Below are positions 1-7,311 of a stretch of 64,000 bases of DNA, in pieces. Location: positions 62,001 to 126,000 of the forward strand of contig NZ_JBFABE010000007.1 in NCBI RefSeq assembly GCF_040640155.1, in the 5' to 3' direction. Both the position numbers and the translations under genes were made by a program. The notes under the pieces are model-generated. The model had not been told where the DNA came from, did no database searches, and saw only the letters and a list, made by a program, of their open reading frames with translations. Within the stretch, counting starts at the first letter, position 1. The number at the start of each line of letters is the position of its first letter. This DNA comes from Streptosporangium sp040640155. Lineage in GTDB: Bacteria; Actinomycetota; Actinomycetes; Streptosporangiales; Streptosporangiaceae.

Positions 1-255
1 CGACCGTTTGCCAACTTTTTGAGGATTGTGGGCGACTCTAATGGGAGACAGTTGGTCCGTTCCATGATCGAGTCAAGGGGCACGGTCAGGCTGCTGGCCA
101 GCGATTTCGTCAGTTTCGCTGACGTGGGAGACCGCGGGCTGAGAAAATAGGGGGTTTGCGTGCCCGGGGTCGAGACTTACGCTGACAGCAGTACACGTGC
201 GTGAGCAATGGCACCAGTGGGGATAACCCGGATACACGTGCGGAAGAGGCGTCCG
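1..255. other. Leading region without a recognised gene
   Basis: The first 255 bases hold no reading frame I can support. Frame 1 is open to a TAG at 148-150, but its third codon positions are not GC-rich like the real genes here, so I do not read it as the end of an upstream gene. The region probably carries the promoter of the HTH gene that follows. Confidence 0.4.
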
Positions 256-459
256 ATGGGTGCAGGCGAAAGACCTCTCAGTGAGGTGAAGTTCCTGACG
301 GTGGCAGAAGTGGCCACTGTCATGAGGGTGTCCAAGATGACTGTGTACCGACTCGTGCATTCGGGCGAGCTGCCGGCCATCCGGGTCGGTCGATCCTTCC
401 GGGTGCCGGAGCAGGCGGTGCACGATTATCTCAGGGACGCCTACATCGAGGCAGGCTGA
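256..459 (+). CDS. Excisionase-family helix-turn-helix DNA-binding protein
   Basis: A 67-residue protein that is almost entirely one MerR/excisionase-type winged helix-turn-helix. It reads FLTVAEVATVMRVSKMTVYR, then an LVHSGELPAIRVGRSFRVP wing and a helix ending near YLRDAY. This family binds DNA and usually acts as a small regulator; no integrase is nearby, so a phage excisionase role is unlikely. The ATG at 256 is preferred over an in-frame start at 208 because an AAGAGG ribosome site lies just upstream and the extra N-terminus is not family-like. It sits directly before bS22 and the epimerase, an arrangement I associate with streptomycete genomes from memory. The regulatory targets are not visible from sequence. 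Confidence 0.85.
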   Translation: MGAGERPLSEVKFLTVAEVATVMRVSKMTVYRLVHSGELPAIRVGRSFRVPEQAVHDYLRDAYIEAG

Positions 460-620
460 GGCAGGGGCGGCCCGGTGCGCCGCGCCGAGCGTCGGGGATG
501 ACCCGGTCGCGAGGCGAACCAGGCGCATCGGCCGGCTCGTGACCTGTTCGTTCCGGTCTGACCGGTGAGTGATTTCCGGTAAGCCCGGCATTGGGTGGGT
601 CTCGGCCTCGTCGGGGTAGC

Positions 621-687
621 GACGCGGTCACCGCGTCGTGAGTTCACGCGCCCGGGGTCCCCCAGGGGCGATCCACCACGGATCGCC
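621..687. promoter_or_regulatory. Two perfect inverted repeats upstream of bS22 gene
   Basis: The stretch 460-759 has no gene. It holds a 17-bp perfect palindrome at 621-637 (arms GACGCGGT/ACCGCGTC around one C) and a second inverted repeat at 667-687 (arms GGCGATCC/GGATCGCC, loop ACCAC). A TAGTCT -10-like hexamer follows at 690-695, about 65 nt before the bS22 start. The palindromes could be operators or transcript hairpins; the sequence does not say which. Confidence 0.4.
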
Positions 688-759
688 GGTAGTCTGTTGT
701 GCCGGTGTGCTCTCGCGTACCGGTTCGACATTCTCGGCTACCAGCTACCTGGGGGTCCC

Positions 760-858
760 GTGGGCTCTGTGATCAAGAAGCGCCGTAAGCGCATGGCGAA
801 GAAGAAGCACCGCAAGCTTCTCAAGAAGACCCGCATCCAGCGGCGTAACAAGAAGTAG
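760..858 (+). CDS. Small ribosomal protein bS22 (AURKAIP1/COX24 domain)
   Basis: A 32-residue, extremely basic protein starting MGSVIKKRRKRMAKKKHRK and ending TRIQRRNKK. It matches the actinobacterial AURKAIP1/COX24 mini-protein, which mycobacterial ribosome structures place on the small subunit as bS22. The GTG at 760 is chosen because GGGGGT lies just upstream and because the family starts exactly at this motif; an in-frame extension to 595 has no family support. It lies 22 nt ahead of the epimerase gene. The identification rests on near-complete identity to the conserved family sequence as I remember it. Confidence 0.93.
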   Translation: MGSVIKKRRKRMAKKKHRKLLKKTRIQRRNKK

Positions 859-880
859 TAGCGCGGTCTGCGAGGCGCCG

Positions 881-1906
881 ATGACCCATATCGTGCTTGT
901 CACCGGGGTCTCGCGCCACATCGGCGCCCGAGTGGCGAGCGCTCTCGCGGATGACCCGGGCATCGACCGGGTCATCGGAGTGGATACGGTGCCGCCGCCC
1001 TCGCTCTCAGGTGATGGCGGCGTACCTCTCGGGCGGATGGAGTTCGTCCGCGTCGATCTGCGCGGTCCCGACATCTCCCGGGTGATCGCGGACGCCGACA
1101 TCGACACCGTCGTTCACATGAGCCTGGTGAGCGCTCCTCCCCGGAGCGGTGGCCGGATGCTCATGAAGGAACACAACGTCATCGGCACCATGCAGTTGCT
1201 CGGTGCCTGTCAGCGATCCGCGACGGTCCGCCGTGTCGTGGTGCGCTCCACCACCGCCGTCTACGGTTCCTCCCCGCGCGACCCGGCCGTCTTCACCGAG
1301 GACGCCGAGCCGGGGGAGCCGCCCGGCCGCGGCTACGCCAAGGACGCCTCCGAGGTGGAGGGGTACGTCCGGGGCTTCGCCAGGCGGCGGGGGGACGTGG
1401 CCGTGTCGACACTGAGGTTCGCCAACTTCATGGGACCCGGCGTCGACTCCCCGCTGACGCGCTACTTCACCCAGCCCCTCCTGCCCACCGTGCTCGGCTT
1501 CGACCCGAGACTGCAGTTCGTCCACGAGGACGACGCCGTCGAGGTGCTGCGCCGGACGGCGACGAACGATCACCCCGGCACGTTCAACGTGGCCGGGGAC
1601 GGCGTGCTGCTGCTGTCGCAGTGCGCGCACAGGGCGGGTCTGCTCCCGCTGCCCGTCCCCTCCCCGCTGTTCCGCCTCGTGGGCGAGGCCGCCCGGGGGG
1701 CGCGGCTGGTCGACTTCTCCCCCGAGCAGCTCCGCCTGATGTGCCACGGGCGCGTGGTCGACACGGCCCCGCTGGCCGCCGCACTGGGCTGGAGGCCGAA
1801 GTTCTCCACGGCCGCCGCCTTCGAGGACTTCCTGCGTGCCCGCGACCTGGCCGGCGGCCTTCCCGCCGCCCTGCTGGAGGTCTTCTCCCGGGCGGTGAAG
1901 AGGTGA
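881..1906 (+). CDS. NAD-dependent epimerase/dehydratase (extended SDR)
   Basis: A 341-residue protein with an N-terminal Rossmann fold. The nucleotide loop reads GVSRHIGARVA (the GxxGxxG-type motif in variant form), an acidic residue follows the second strand (GVDTVP), and a YAKDASE segment holds the SDR catalytic Tyr/Lys region. Extended SDRs of this type act on nucleotide sugars or similar substrates with NAD(P); the substrate here is unknown. The stop overlaps the GTG start of the acyltransferase by 4 nt, so the two are translationally coupled. That coupling suggests a joint role in lipid or envelope modification, which is inference. Confidence 0.85.
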   Translation: MTHIVLVTGVSRHIGARVASALADDPGIDRVIGVDTVPPPSLSGDGGVPLGRMEFVRVDLRGPDISRVIADADIDTVVHMSLVSAPPRSGGRMLMKEHNVIGTMQLLGACQRSATVRRVVVRSTTAVYGSSPRDPAVFTEDAEPGEPPGRGYAKDASEVEGYVRGFARRRGDVAVSTLRFANFMGPGVDSPLTRYFTQPLLPTVLGFDPRLQFVHEDDAVEVLRRTATNDHPGTFNVAGDGVLLLSQCAHRAGLLPLPVPSPLFRLVGEAARGARLVDFSPEQLRLMCHGRVVDTAPLAAALGWRPKFSTAAAFEDFLRARDLAGGLPAALLEVFSRAVKR

Positions 1907-2847
1907 GCGGGAGCGCGGAGGAGCCCGGGGACGCCGACGAAGCGGATGCGACCGGCGGGACCGACGGGGCGGACACGGCCGGCGGGGCCGACGCGACCGG
2001 TGGGGCCGAGGATCGTCTGGCCGAGCTGCTGGCCTTCCTGCGACGTCGCCTGGCGGGGGAGTACGAGGTCGACGAGTTCGGCTTCGACGCGGAGCTCACC
2101 GACAGGGTCGTGCTGGAGCTGCTCCGCCCGCTCTACCGCCACTGGTTCCGTACCGAGACCGTCGGCATCCACAACGTGCCCGGCGACTCCGGCGCCCTGA
2201 TCGTGGCCAACCACTCGGGAACCCTCCCGCTCGACGGGCTCATGCTCCAGGTGGCCCTTCACGACGACCATCCCGATCGCCGCGCGCTCCGCCTCCTGGG
2301 GGCGGATCTGGTGTATCGGCTCCCGGTGCTCGGACACCTGTCGCGCAAGACCGGCCACACCCTCGCGTGCCGGGAGGACGCCGACCGGCTGCTCCGGAAG
2401 GGGGAGGTCGTGGGCGTCTTCCCCGAGGGGTTCAAGGGGGTGGGCAAGCCGTTCTCGGAGCGCTACCGGTTGCAGCGCTTCGGACGCGGAGGTTTCGTCG
2501 CCTCCGCCATCCGGGCGGGCGTGCCCGTGATCCCCTGCGCCGTCGTGGGCGCCGAGGAGATCTATCCCAAGCTGGGCGACCTGCCCTTCCTGGCGAGGGC
2601 GCTGGGGCTCCCGTACATGCCGGTCACGCCGCTCTTCCCGTGGTTCGGCCCTCTCGGACTGGTGCCGCTCCCGTCCAAGTGGATGATCGGCTTCGGGGAG
2701 CCGATCCGCACCGACCGGTTCGACCCGGACGACGCCGACGACCCTATGGTGGTCCTCGACCTGACCGACCGGATCCGGGAGGCCGTCGGGCAGCGGCTCG
2801 ACGAGCTCCGGCTCCGCCGCGGCCCCGCCTTCCCGCCCCTCTTCTGA
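1903..2847 (+). CDS. Lysophospholipid acyltransferase family protein (PlsC-like)
   Basis: A 314-residue protein. After an acidic low-complexity N-terminus of about 40 residues it shows the PlsC-type acyltransferase blocks: NHSGTLPLDG (motif I with its catalytic His), then FPEGFKG (motif III) and VPVIPCAVVG (motif IV). The family transfers acyl groups to lysophospholipids or related acceptors at the membrane. The GTG at 1903 overlaps the epimerase stop as GTGA and is the natural coupled start; the frame is open further upstream only as a shadow of the epimerase. The D/G/A-rich N-terminal tail (about residues 5-35) is low complexity and probably unstructured. Confidence 0.87.
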   Translation: MSGSAEEPGDADEADATGGTDGADTAGGADATGGAEDRLAELLAFLRRRLAGEYEVDEFGFDAELTDRVVLELLRPLYRHWFRTETVGIHNVPGDSGALIVANHSGTLPLDGLMLQVALHDDHPDRRALRLLGADLVYRLPVLGHLSRKTGHTLACREDADRLLRKGEVVGVFPEGFKGVGKPFSERYRLQRFGRGGFVASAIRAGVPVIPCAVVGAEEIYPKLGDLPFLARALGLPYMPVTPLFPWFGPLGLVPLPSKWMIGFGEPIRTDRFDPDDADDPMVVLDLTDRIREAVGQRLDELRLRRGPAFPPLF

Positions 2848-2848
2848 C

Positions 2849-2884
2849 CGCGCCACCCGCGCCACCCGCGCCACCCGCGCCACC
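2849..2884. repeat. Four tandem copies of a 9-bp unit
   Basis: Immediately after the acyltransferase stop the unit CGCGCCACC is repeated four times head to tail. It is non-coding and likely a slippage repeat. The rest of the gap to 3149 holds a TAGGGT hexamer at 3108-3113, a possible -10 element for the hydrolase gene. Confidence 0.8.
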
Positions 2885-3149
2885 GGCCCGCCACCGGCTC
2901 GCCGCCGACACGAGCTCCTCGTTCGAGCTCCTCGGCCGGGCCCTCCGGCGGGACTCCTCGTTCGAGCCTCTCGTCCGCGCCCGGCGCGACGGCCGAGGCC
3001 GCCGAAGTCGCCCGGGCGATCGGAGGCGTCGACGTCGTGCGCATCCCGGCGACGAAGGACGCGATTTTTATTGTCCTCAGCGTCTAACAGTGTGGGTACG
3101 CGCTGGATAGGGTGTGCGCGGTGCCGGGCTCACGGATGCGGAGGTGGTC

Positions 3150-4220
3150 ATGGACGCGGGGCGTACGGCGGCCGTCGCCGGGCTGGCGGCGGGCACGGTG
3201 CTCGGGGTGGTCGCGCGACGGCGGCGGGCGGCCGCGGGAGACCCCGGCGGGGGTCTCAACGCGGGTCCCACCGGGGGTCCGGGCGGGCACCTCGGCGCGC
3301 ACGGCGGCAGGCCGGTCACGGTCACGACCGACGACGGCGTGCGGCTCGCGGTGGACGTGGAGGAGGCCGCCTCACCGGGGGTGGCCGTGGTCTTCACCCA
3401 CGGCTGGGTGATGAACCGGCACTGCTGGCACTTCCAGCGCGAGGCGCTGGCCGGACGGGCCACCCTGATCTTCTACGACCAGCGCGGGCACGGTGACTCC
3501 TCGGCCGGCGCGCTCGACGCCTGCACGGTCGACCGGCTCGGTGACGACCTCGCCGCGGTGATCGAGGCCGCCGTGCCCGGAGGGCTGCCGGTGGTGCTCG
3601 TCGGCCACTCCATGGGCGGTATGACCATCATGGCCTTCGCCGAGCGGCATCCGCAGACGCTGGCCGCCAGGGTGGCCGGGGTGGCGTTGCTGAGCACGTC
3701 CCCGGGCCGGCTGCGCGACAGCACGTTCGGGCTTCCGGGGCCGATCGGGCGGCTCGCGCCCCGCGTCACGCCCGTCATGTTCGAGCGCATGCTGGCCAGG
3801 GGCGCCCTCATCGACCGCAGGCCCGCCCTCAGGTCGCGCACCAACCTGCCGGTGACCCGGTACGTCGCCTTCGGGCCGCGCGCACCGCGCGAGCACGTGC
3901 GTTTCGTCAACGACATGGCCGTGGCCACTCCGACGGAGGTGATGGTCGGTTTCTTCCGTGCCTTCCTCGTCCACGACAAGCTGGCCGCACTGGCCGCGCT
4001 CGGTCCGGTGGAGACGCTCGTCATGGTCGGTGAGCGGGATCGTCTCACCCCGGCGGAGCACAGCCGCCGCATCGCCGACGCCCTGCCCGGCGCCCGGCTG
4101 CTCGTCCTCCCGGGTGCCGGACACATGATCGGCCTGGAGCGTCCCGTGGCCGTCAACCGGGAGCTGGTCGCCCTGCTCGACCGGGTCGTGACCGGCGGGA
4201 CGGGACGCCCCGGGCACTGA
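3150..4220 (+). CDS. Alpha/beta hydrolase, membrane-anchored N-terminus
   Basis: A 356-residue alpha/beta-hydrolase-fold protein. The N-terminus has one hydrophobic segment (AVAGLAAGTVLGVV) followed by RRRR, which suggests a signal anchor. The catalytic domain has THGW (oxyanion), the nucleophile elbow GHSMGGM, an acid in VGERDRLTP and the catalytic His in GAGHMIGLE. These are the expected Ser-Asp-His positions for an esterase or lipase-like enzyme; the substrate is not evident. The ATG at 3150 follows a GGAGG site at a good distance, so I prefer it to the in-frame GTG at 3114. Confidence 0.85.
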   Translation: MDAGRTAAVAGLAAGTVLGVVARRRRAAAGDPGGGLNAGPTGGPGGHLGAHGGRPVTVTTDDGVRLAVDVEEAASPGVAVVFTHGWVMNRHCWHFQREALAGRATLIFYDQRGHGDSSAGALDACTVDRLGDDLAAVIEAAVPGGLPVVLVGHSMGGMTIMAFAERHPQTLAARVAGVALLSTSPGRLRDSTFGLPGPIGRLAPRVTPVMFERMLARGALIDRRPALRSRTNLPVTRYVAFGPRAPREHVRFVNDMAVATPTEVMVGFFRAFLVHDKLAALAALGPVETLVMVGERDRLTPAEHSRRIADALPGARLLVLPGAGHMIGLERPVAVNRELVALLDRVVTGGTGRPGH

Positions 4221-4264
4221 GAGCCGGGGCGCCGCCGCGGAGGCCGGGAAGCCGCCCGGCGGGG

Positions 4265-5164
4265 TCAGTGCTCGGTGCGGTAGTGGCGGCGCAGGGCGAT
4301 GGCGGCGGCGATCCCGCCCGCGAGCGCCCCGGCGCCCACGGCGATGGGAACGCCGACCATGGTCGCCTTGCGCCCGGTACGGAAGTCCTTGACGTCCCAC
4401 CCGTTCTCCCGGGCGAAGTCGCGCAGATCGCCGTCCGGGTTGACCGCGGTGGCGTGACCGACGACGGAGAGCAGCGGCAGGTCGTTGGCCGAGTCGCTGT
4501 AGGCGTGGCAGCGGGCCAGGTCGAGGCCCTCCCGGCGGGCCAGGGCCCTGACCGCCTCGGCCTTGGCCGGGCCGTGCAGCAGATCGCCCACCAGGCGGCC
4601 GGTGTAGACGCCGTTCTCGGTCTCCGCGACGGTGCCCAGGGCACCGGTCAGGCCGAGCCGCTGTGCGATCACGCGGGCCAGCTCCACCGGGGTCGCGGTG
4701 ACCAGCCAGACCCGCTGGCCGGCGTCGAGGTGCGCCTGGGCGATGGCTCGCGTACCGGCCCAGATGCGGTCGGCCATCACCTCGTCGTAGATCTCCTCGC
4801 CGAGGCGGACGATCTCCTCGACCGAGTTGCCGGCCGCGAAGGCCAGCGCGGTCTCCCTGGCCTCGGCGATGTGGGCGGGGTTCTCGTCGCCGCGGACCCG
4901 GAAGACCACCTGGCCGAGGGCGAACCGGAACAGGTCCCCGCTGGTGAACAGGCCACGCGAGGCGAGGCCTCGGGCGAAGTGGTAGATGGAGGCGCCGCGC
5001 ATCATGGTGTTGTCGACGTCGAAGAAGGCGGCGGCCACCGGGTCGGGCTCGGCCATCGGCATCGCCACGGCGGCCGCTGCGGCGACCTCACCGGCCATGA
5101 CCTCTCCGGCCGTCGCCTGCCCCGCCGTTCCCGCCTCGCCACGCCGTCGTAGTAGCCGCCTCAT
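4265..5164 (-). CDS. HAD-IB family phosphatase with C-terminal membrane helix
   Basis: A 299-residue haloacid-dehalogenase-superfamily protein of the SerB-like IB subfamily. Motif I is FFDVDNTMM with the nucleophile Asp and DxD pair, motif II is LVTATPVEL, and motif IV is the YSDSANDLPLL acidic cluster. The C-terminus has a hydrophobic stretch (VPIAVGAGALAGGIAAAIAL) ending in basic residues, so the enzyme is probably anchored in the membrane. Known relatives are phosphatases of small phosphomonoesters or lysophospholipids. The first 40 residues are low complexity, and the ATGs at 5101 or 5062 are alternative starts. It converges on the hydrolase gene. Confidence 0.85.
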   Translation of the reverse strand: MRRLLRRRGEAGTAGQATAGEVMAGEVAAAAAVAMPMAEPDPVAAAFFDVDNTMMRGASIYHFARGLASRGLFTSGDLFRFALGQVVFRVRGDENPAHIAEARETALAFAAGNSVEEIVRLGEEIYDEVMADRIWAGTRAIAQAHLDAGQRVWLVTATPVELARVIAQRLGLTGALGTVAETENGVYTGRLVGDLLHGPAKAEAVRALARREGLDLARCHAYSDSANDLPLLSVVGHATAVNPDGDLRDFARENGWDVKDFRTGRKATMVGVPIAVGAGALAGGIAAAIALRRHYRTEH

Positions 5165-5360
5165 AGCATCTCAGCTTAACCGGGACACAGGGGTGAGATC
5201 GGTAGCCGCCGTATGAGCCGGATGTGACGATCCGGCGTCGTTCCAGAGGTGGTGTGCCCGTCGGAACGACTCTTCGAGGCGGCCCGAGACCACCCTCGCG
5301 ATTCCCTGGAGAACGGCCACCCGGCCCTGCCGGAACGGCGCGGCGGACCGGTCCGGAACG

Positions 5361-5390
5361 GCCGGGGACGGCCGGGGACGGCCGGGGACA
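5361..5390. repeat. Three tandem 10-bp units in a gene-free gap
   Basis: Between the HAD gene and the rsbN-like gene (5165-5481) there is no gene. The middle holds three tandem copies of GCCGGGGACG (last copy ending in CA) followed by degenerate G-rich repeats to about 5455. The right side of the gap is the downstream region of the rsbN-like gene; the left side should hold the HAD promoter. Confidence 0.7.
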
Positions 5391-5481
5391 GGTCGAGAAC
5401 GACCGGGGGCGTGCGGGGACAGGCGGGAGCGGCCGGGGGCGGCCGGAGAACATCGGGGGGCGGTCCGCCCGGCTGGGAGCG

Positions 5482-6171
5482 TCAACCGGGCGGGGCCAGC
5501 CCGTCGATGTAGTCGAGGTACCCGTGGGCCCTGCGCTGGTCCTCGGCGTCCATCTTCGGGAGCATCCCGGTGATCTGGGTGCGCTGTTTCCGCACGAAGT
5601 GCTTGAGCTCCTCGAACTCCTCGAGCTCGACGGCGACGGCGCCGTGGGCGTCGCGGCGCCGTACCTGCTCCAGGGAGGTCACCGCGGAACGAGTGGTGTC
5701 CTCCATCGCCTGGAGGGTCTCCCCGATCATGTCCTTGCGCTCTCCGGAGCCCAGGAGCTCCTGGACCTCGCGGGCGCGGGTCTCCGCGTACCCCAGGGAG
5801 CGGTTCGCCCGTTCGGCCTCGTCGGTACTCAGGTGGAACAGGGTGCTCTCGGCCGCTCGCTTGAGCGGGTAGAAGGTGTCGCCGGGCATCGAGCGGTACG
5901 TCCAGACGCCGGACAGGACCATCGAGGCCACCAGGACGGTGCTCAGCAGCCGCGGGAACAGCGAGCCGCGTGATCTCCGCCTGGAGTGGCGGGGGCCCGT
6001 CGTCCGCGGTTCGGGACGCTCCTGCTCGGGCAGGGGCCGGGTGAGCTGCTCGCGGAGCGTGGCCTGGAACTCGGGGCGGGGACTGGCCGTCATCCGGGCA
6101 CCGAGTCGCGACACACGGTCCTGGATACGGGCCTGCGATCTCCGTGAGATTCCAGGCAGCCACTTCCCCAT
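5482..6171 (-). CDS. RsbN-like anti-sigma factor (DUF5667, single-pass membrane)
   Basis: A 229-residue protein with a cytoplasmic N-terminal part that includes FQATLREQLTR, one transmembrane helix (SLFPRLLSTVLVASMVLSGVW), and an extracytoplasmic helical region rich in charged residues. It lies just downstream of the bldN-like sigma gene on the same strand, as streptomycete rsbN does, and I read it as the anti-sigma factor that sequesters that sigma factor at the membrane. The ATG at 6171 is preferred because GGGGAG lies 5 nt upstream; an in-frame ATG at 6198 has no ribosome site. The identification combines the helical/TM layout with context, so the exact partner is inferred. Confidence 0.7.
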   Translation of the reverse strand: MGKWLPGISRRSQARIQDRVSRLGARMTASPRPEFQATLREQLTRPLPEQERPEPRTTGPRHSRRRSRGSLFPRLLSTVLVASMVLSGVWTYRSMPGDTFYPLKRAAESTLFHLSTDEAERANRSLGYAETRAREVQELLGSGERKDMIGETLQAMEDTTRSAVTSLEQVRRRDAHGAVAVELEEFEELKHFVRKQRTQITGMLPKMDAEDQRRAHGYLDYIDGLAPPG

Positions 6172-6360
6172 GAACGCTCCCCGCCGCCCCCAGCTCATGA
6201 TCCAACGGTGTCACTTGCCTAACGACGACTCCGCACGCCAGGTTACGCGGTACACCGGCATCGGCATGGTGAACATCGTCACGGGCGCGGCACCGGTCGC
6301 CGGACACCGGAAGGCTCGGCGGGAACACGGCCCGGAGGCGGCCCGTCCGCGCCGGTCCGC

Positions 6361-6400
6361 GCCGGTCCGGGCAGGGGCGCGCCGGTCCGGGCAGGGGCGG
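6361..6400. repeat. 20-bp direct repeat between bldN and rsbN-like genes
   Basis: The 291-nt spacer between the sigma gene end and the anti-sigma start holds two adjacent 20-bp copies (6361-6380 and 6381-6400, 19 of 20 identical), preceded by a partial copy at 6351-6360. The unit contains GCCGGTCCGGGCAGGGGCG. It may be simple slippage or part of a leader for the downstream gene. Confidence 0.6.
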
Positions 6401-6462
6401 ACCGCCGCGAACGCGGCGGGAGGCGGACGGGGGAACCGGCGGGGAACCGGCGAGAGGCGCCG

Positions 6463-7161
6463 TCAGCTCAGGTCGGGGGGGAGCGCCCGGCCCAGGGCGC
6501 GGATCGCGCGGAACTGCAGCGCCTTGATCGCGCCGCTCTTCTTGCCCATGATCAGCGCGGTCTCGGCCAGCGACATGCCGTGCAGGAAACGCAGCACCAC
6601 GCACTCCTGCTGCTCGGGGTTGAGGTCGCGGACGGCCCCGAGCACCCGGTCGCTGATCATCGCGGTGACGACGGCGTTCTCCGGGATGTGCGGGCCGTCG
6701 AGCGGGGTGTCGATCACCTCGGCGGTCGTGACCTCAAGGCGGTACCTGCCGGACTTGAAGTGATCGGTGATCAGGTTCCTCGCGATGGTCACGAGCCAGG
6801 CCCCGAAATCACGCCCTTGCCATGTGAAGTCCGTGATCCGGCGGAGCGCGCGGAGAAAGGTCTCGCTCGTGAGATCCTCTGCCAGCGGGTGTGAGCCGAC
6901 CCGGAAGTAGACGTAGCGGTACACGAGCGTGAGGTAGCGGTCATAGAGCGTGCCAAAAGCATCCGTGTCTCCGGTTTTGGCACGCAGAACCAGCCTCCGG
7001 AGCTCGTCGGAGGCATCCTCACGTACGGTGAGGTCACTACTGCGGACGGGCTGGGCCACCCCGGCGGTCGTGGGGAGGTGCCCGGCGAGCGGCCACGTTT
7101 CAGGCATCCGGTATCCCTGAGGGGAAGGGGGTACGGCGTGCTCGATCACTCTAGAAATCAC
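6463..7161 (-). CDS. bldN: BldN-type ECF RNA polymerase sigma factor
   Basis: A 232-residue ECF sigma factor. Region 2 reads GTLYDRYLTLVYRYVYFRVG, then LAEDLTSETFLRALRRI and FTWQGRDFGAWLVTIARNL. Region 4 reads LNPEQQECVVLRFLHGMSLA and AETALIMGKKSGAIKALQFRA. These stretches match streptomycete BldN closely, and like BldN the protein has an N-terminal extension (about 50 residues) before region 2. In Streptomyces BldN drives aerial hyphae genes and is held by the membrane anti-sigma RsbN, whose probable homologue follows here. The start is either the GTG at 7161 or the ATG at 7107, which has a CAGGGA site; both leave the conserved core intact. Confidence 0.88.
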   Translation of the reverse strand: MISRVIEHAVPPSPQGYRMPETWPLAGHLPTTAGVAQPVRSSDLTVREDASDELRRLVLRAKTGDTDAFGTLYDRYLTLVYRYVYFRVGSHPLAEDLTSETFLRALRRITDFTWQGRDFGAWLVTIARNLITDHFKSGRYRLEVTTAEVIDTPLDGPHIPENAVVTAMISDRVLGAVRDLNPEQQECVVLRFLHGMSLAETALIMGKKSGAIKALQFRAIRALGRALPPDLS

Positions 7162-7311
7162 CGCCTAATTCCACAATCTACTTTGAAACATCGTGACTGG
7201 GGGTAATCGCCGGATACGGTGTGGAGCCGGTCCTCGTCGGACCGGTCCCGGGAGCGGAGCACAGCTTCGGCTACCGGTTAGGGGGTAATGTCCGGCAGCA
7301 TTGGAGACACC

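Noticed and set aside
1..150. Frame 1 open from the window edge to TAG at 148, as a possible end of an upstream gene
   Set aside because: Third codon positions are not GC-enriched and no motif is visible.
256..459. Phage excisionase and therefore an integrated element at the window start
   Set aside because: No integrase, att repeats or phage genes nearby; the gene sits in conserved housekeeping context.
2849..2884. Tandem repeat as an attachment or origin element
   Set aside because: Short 9-bp units without other elements; simple slippage explains it.
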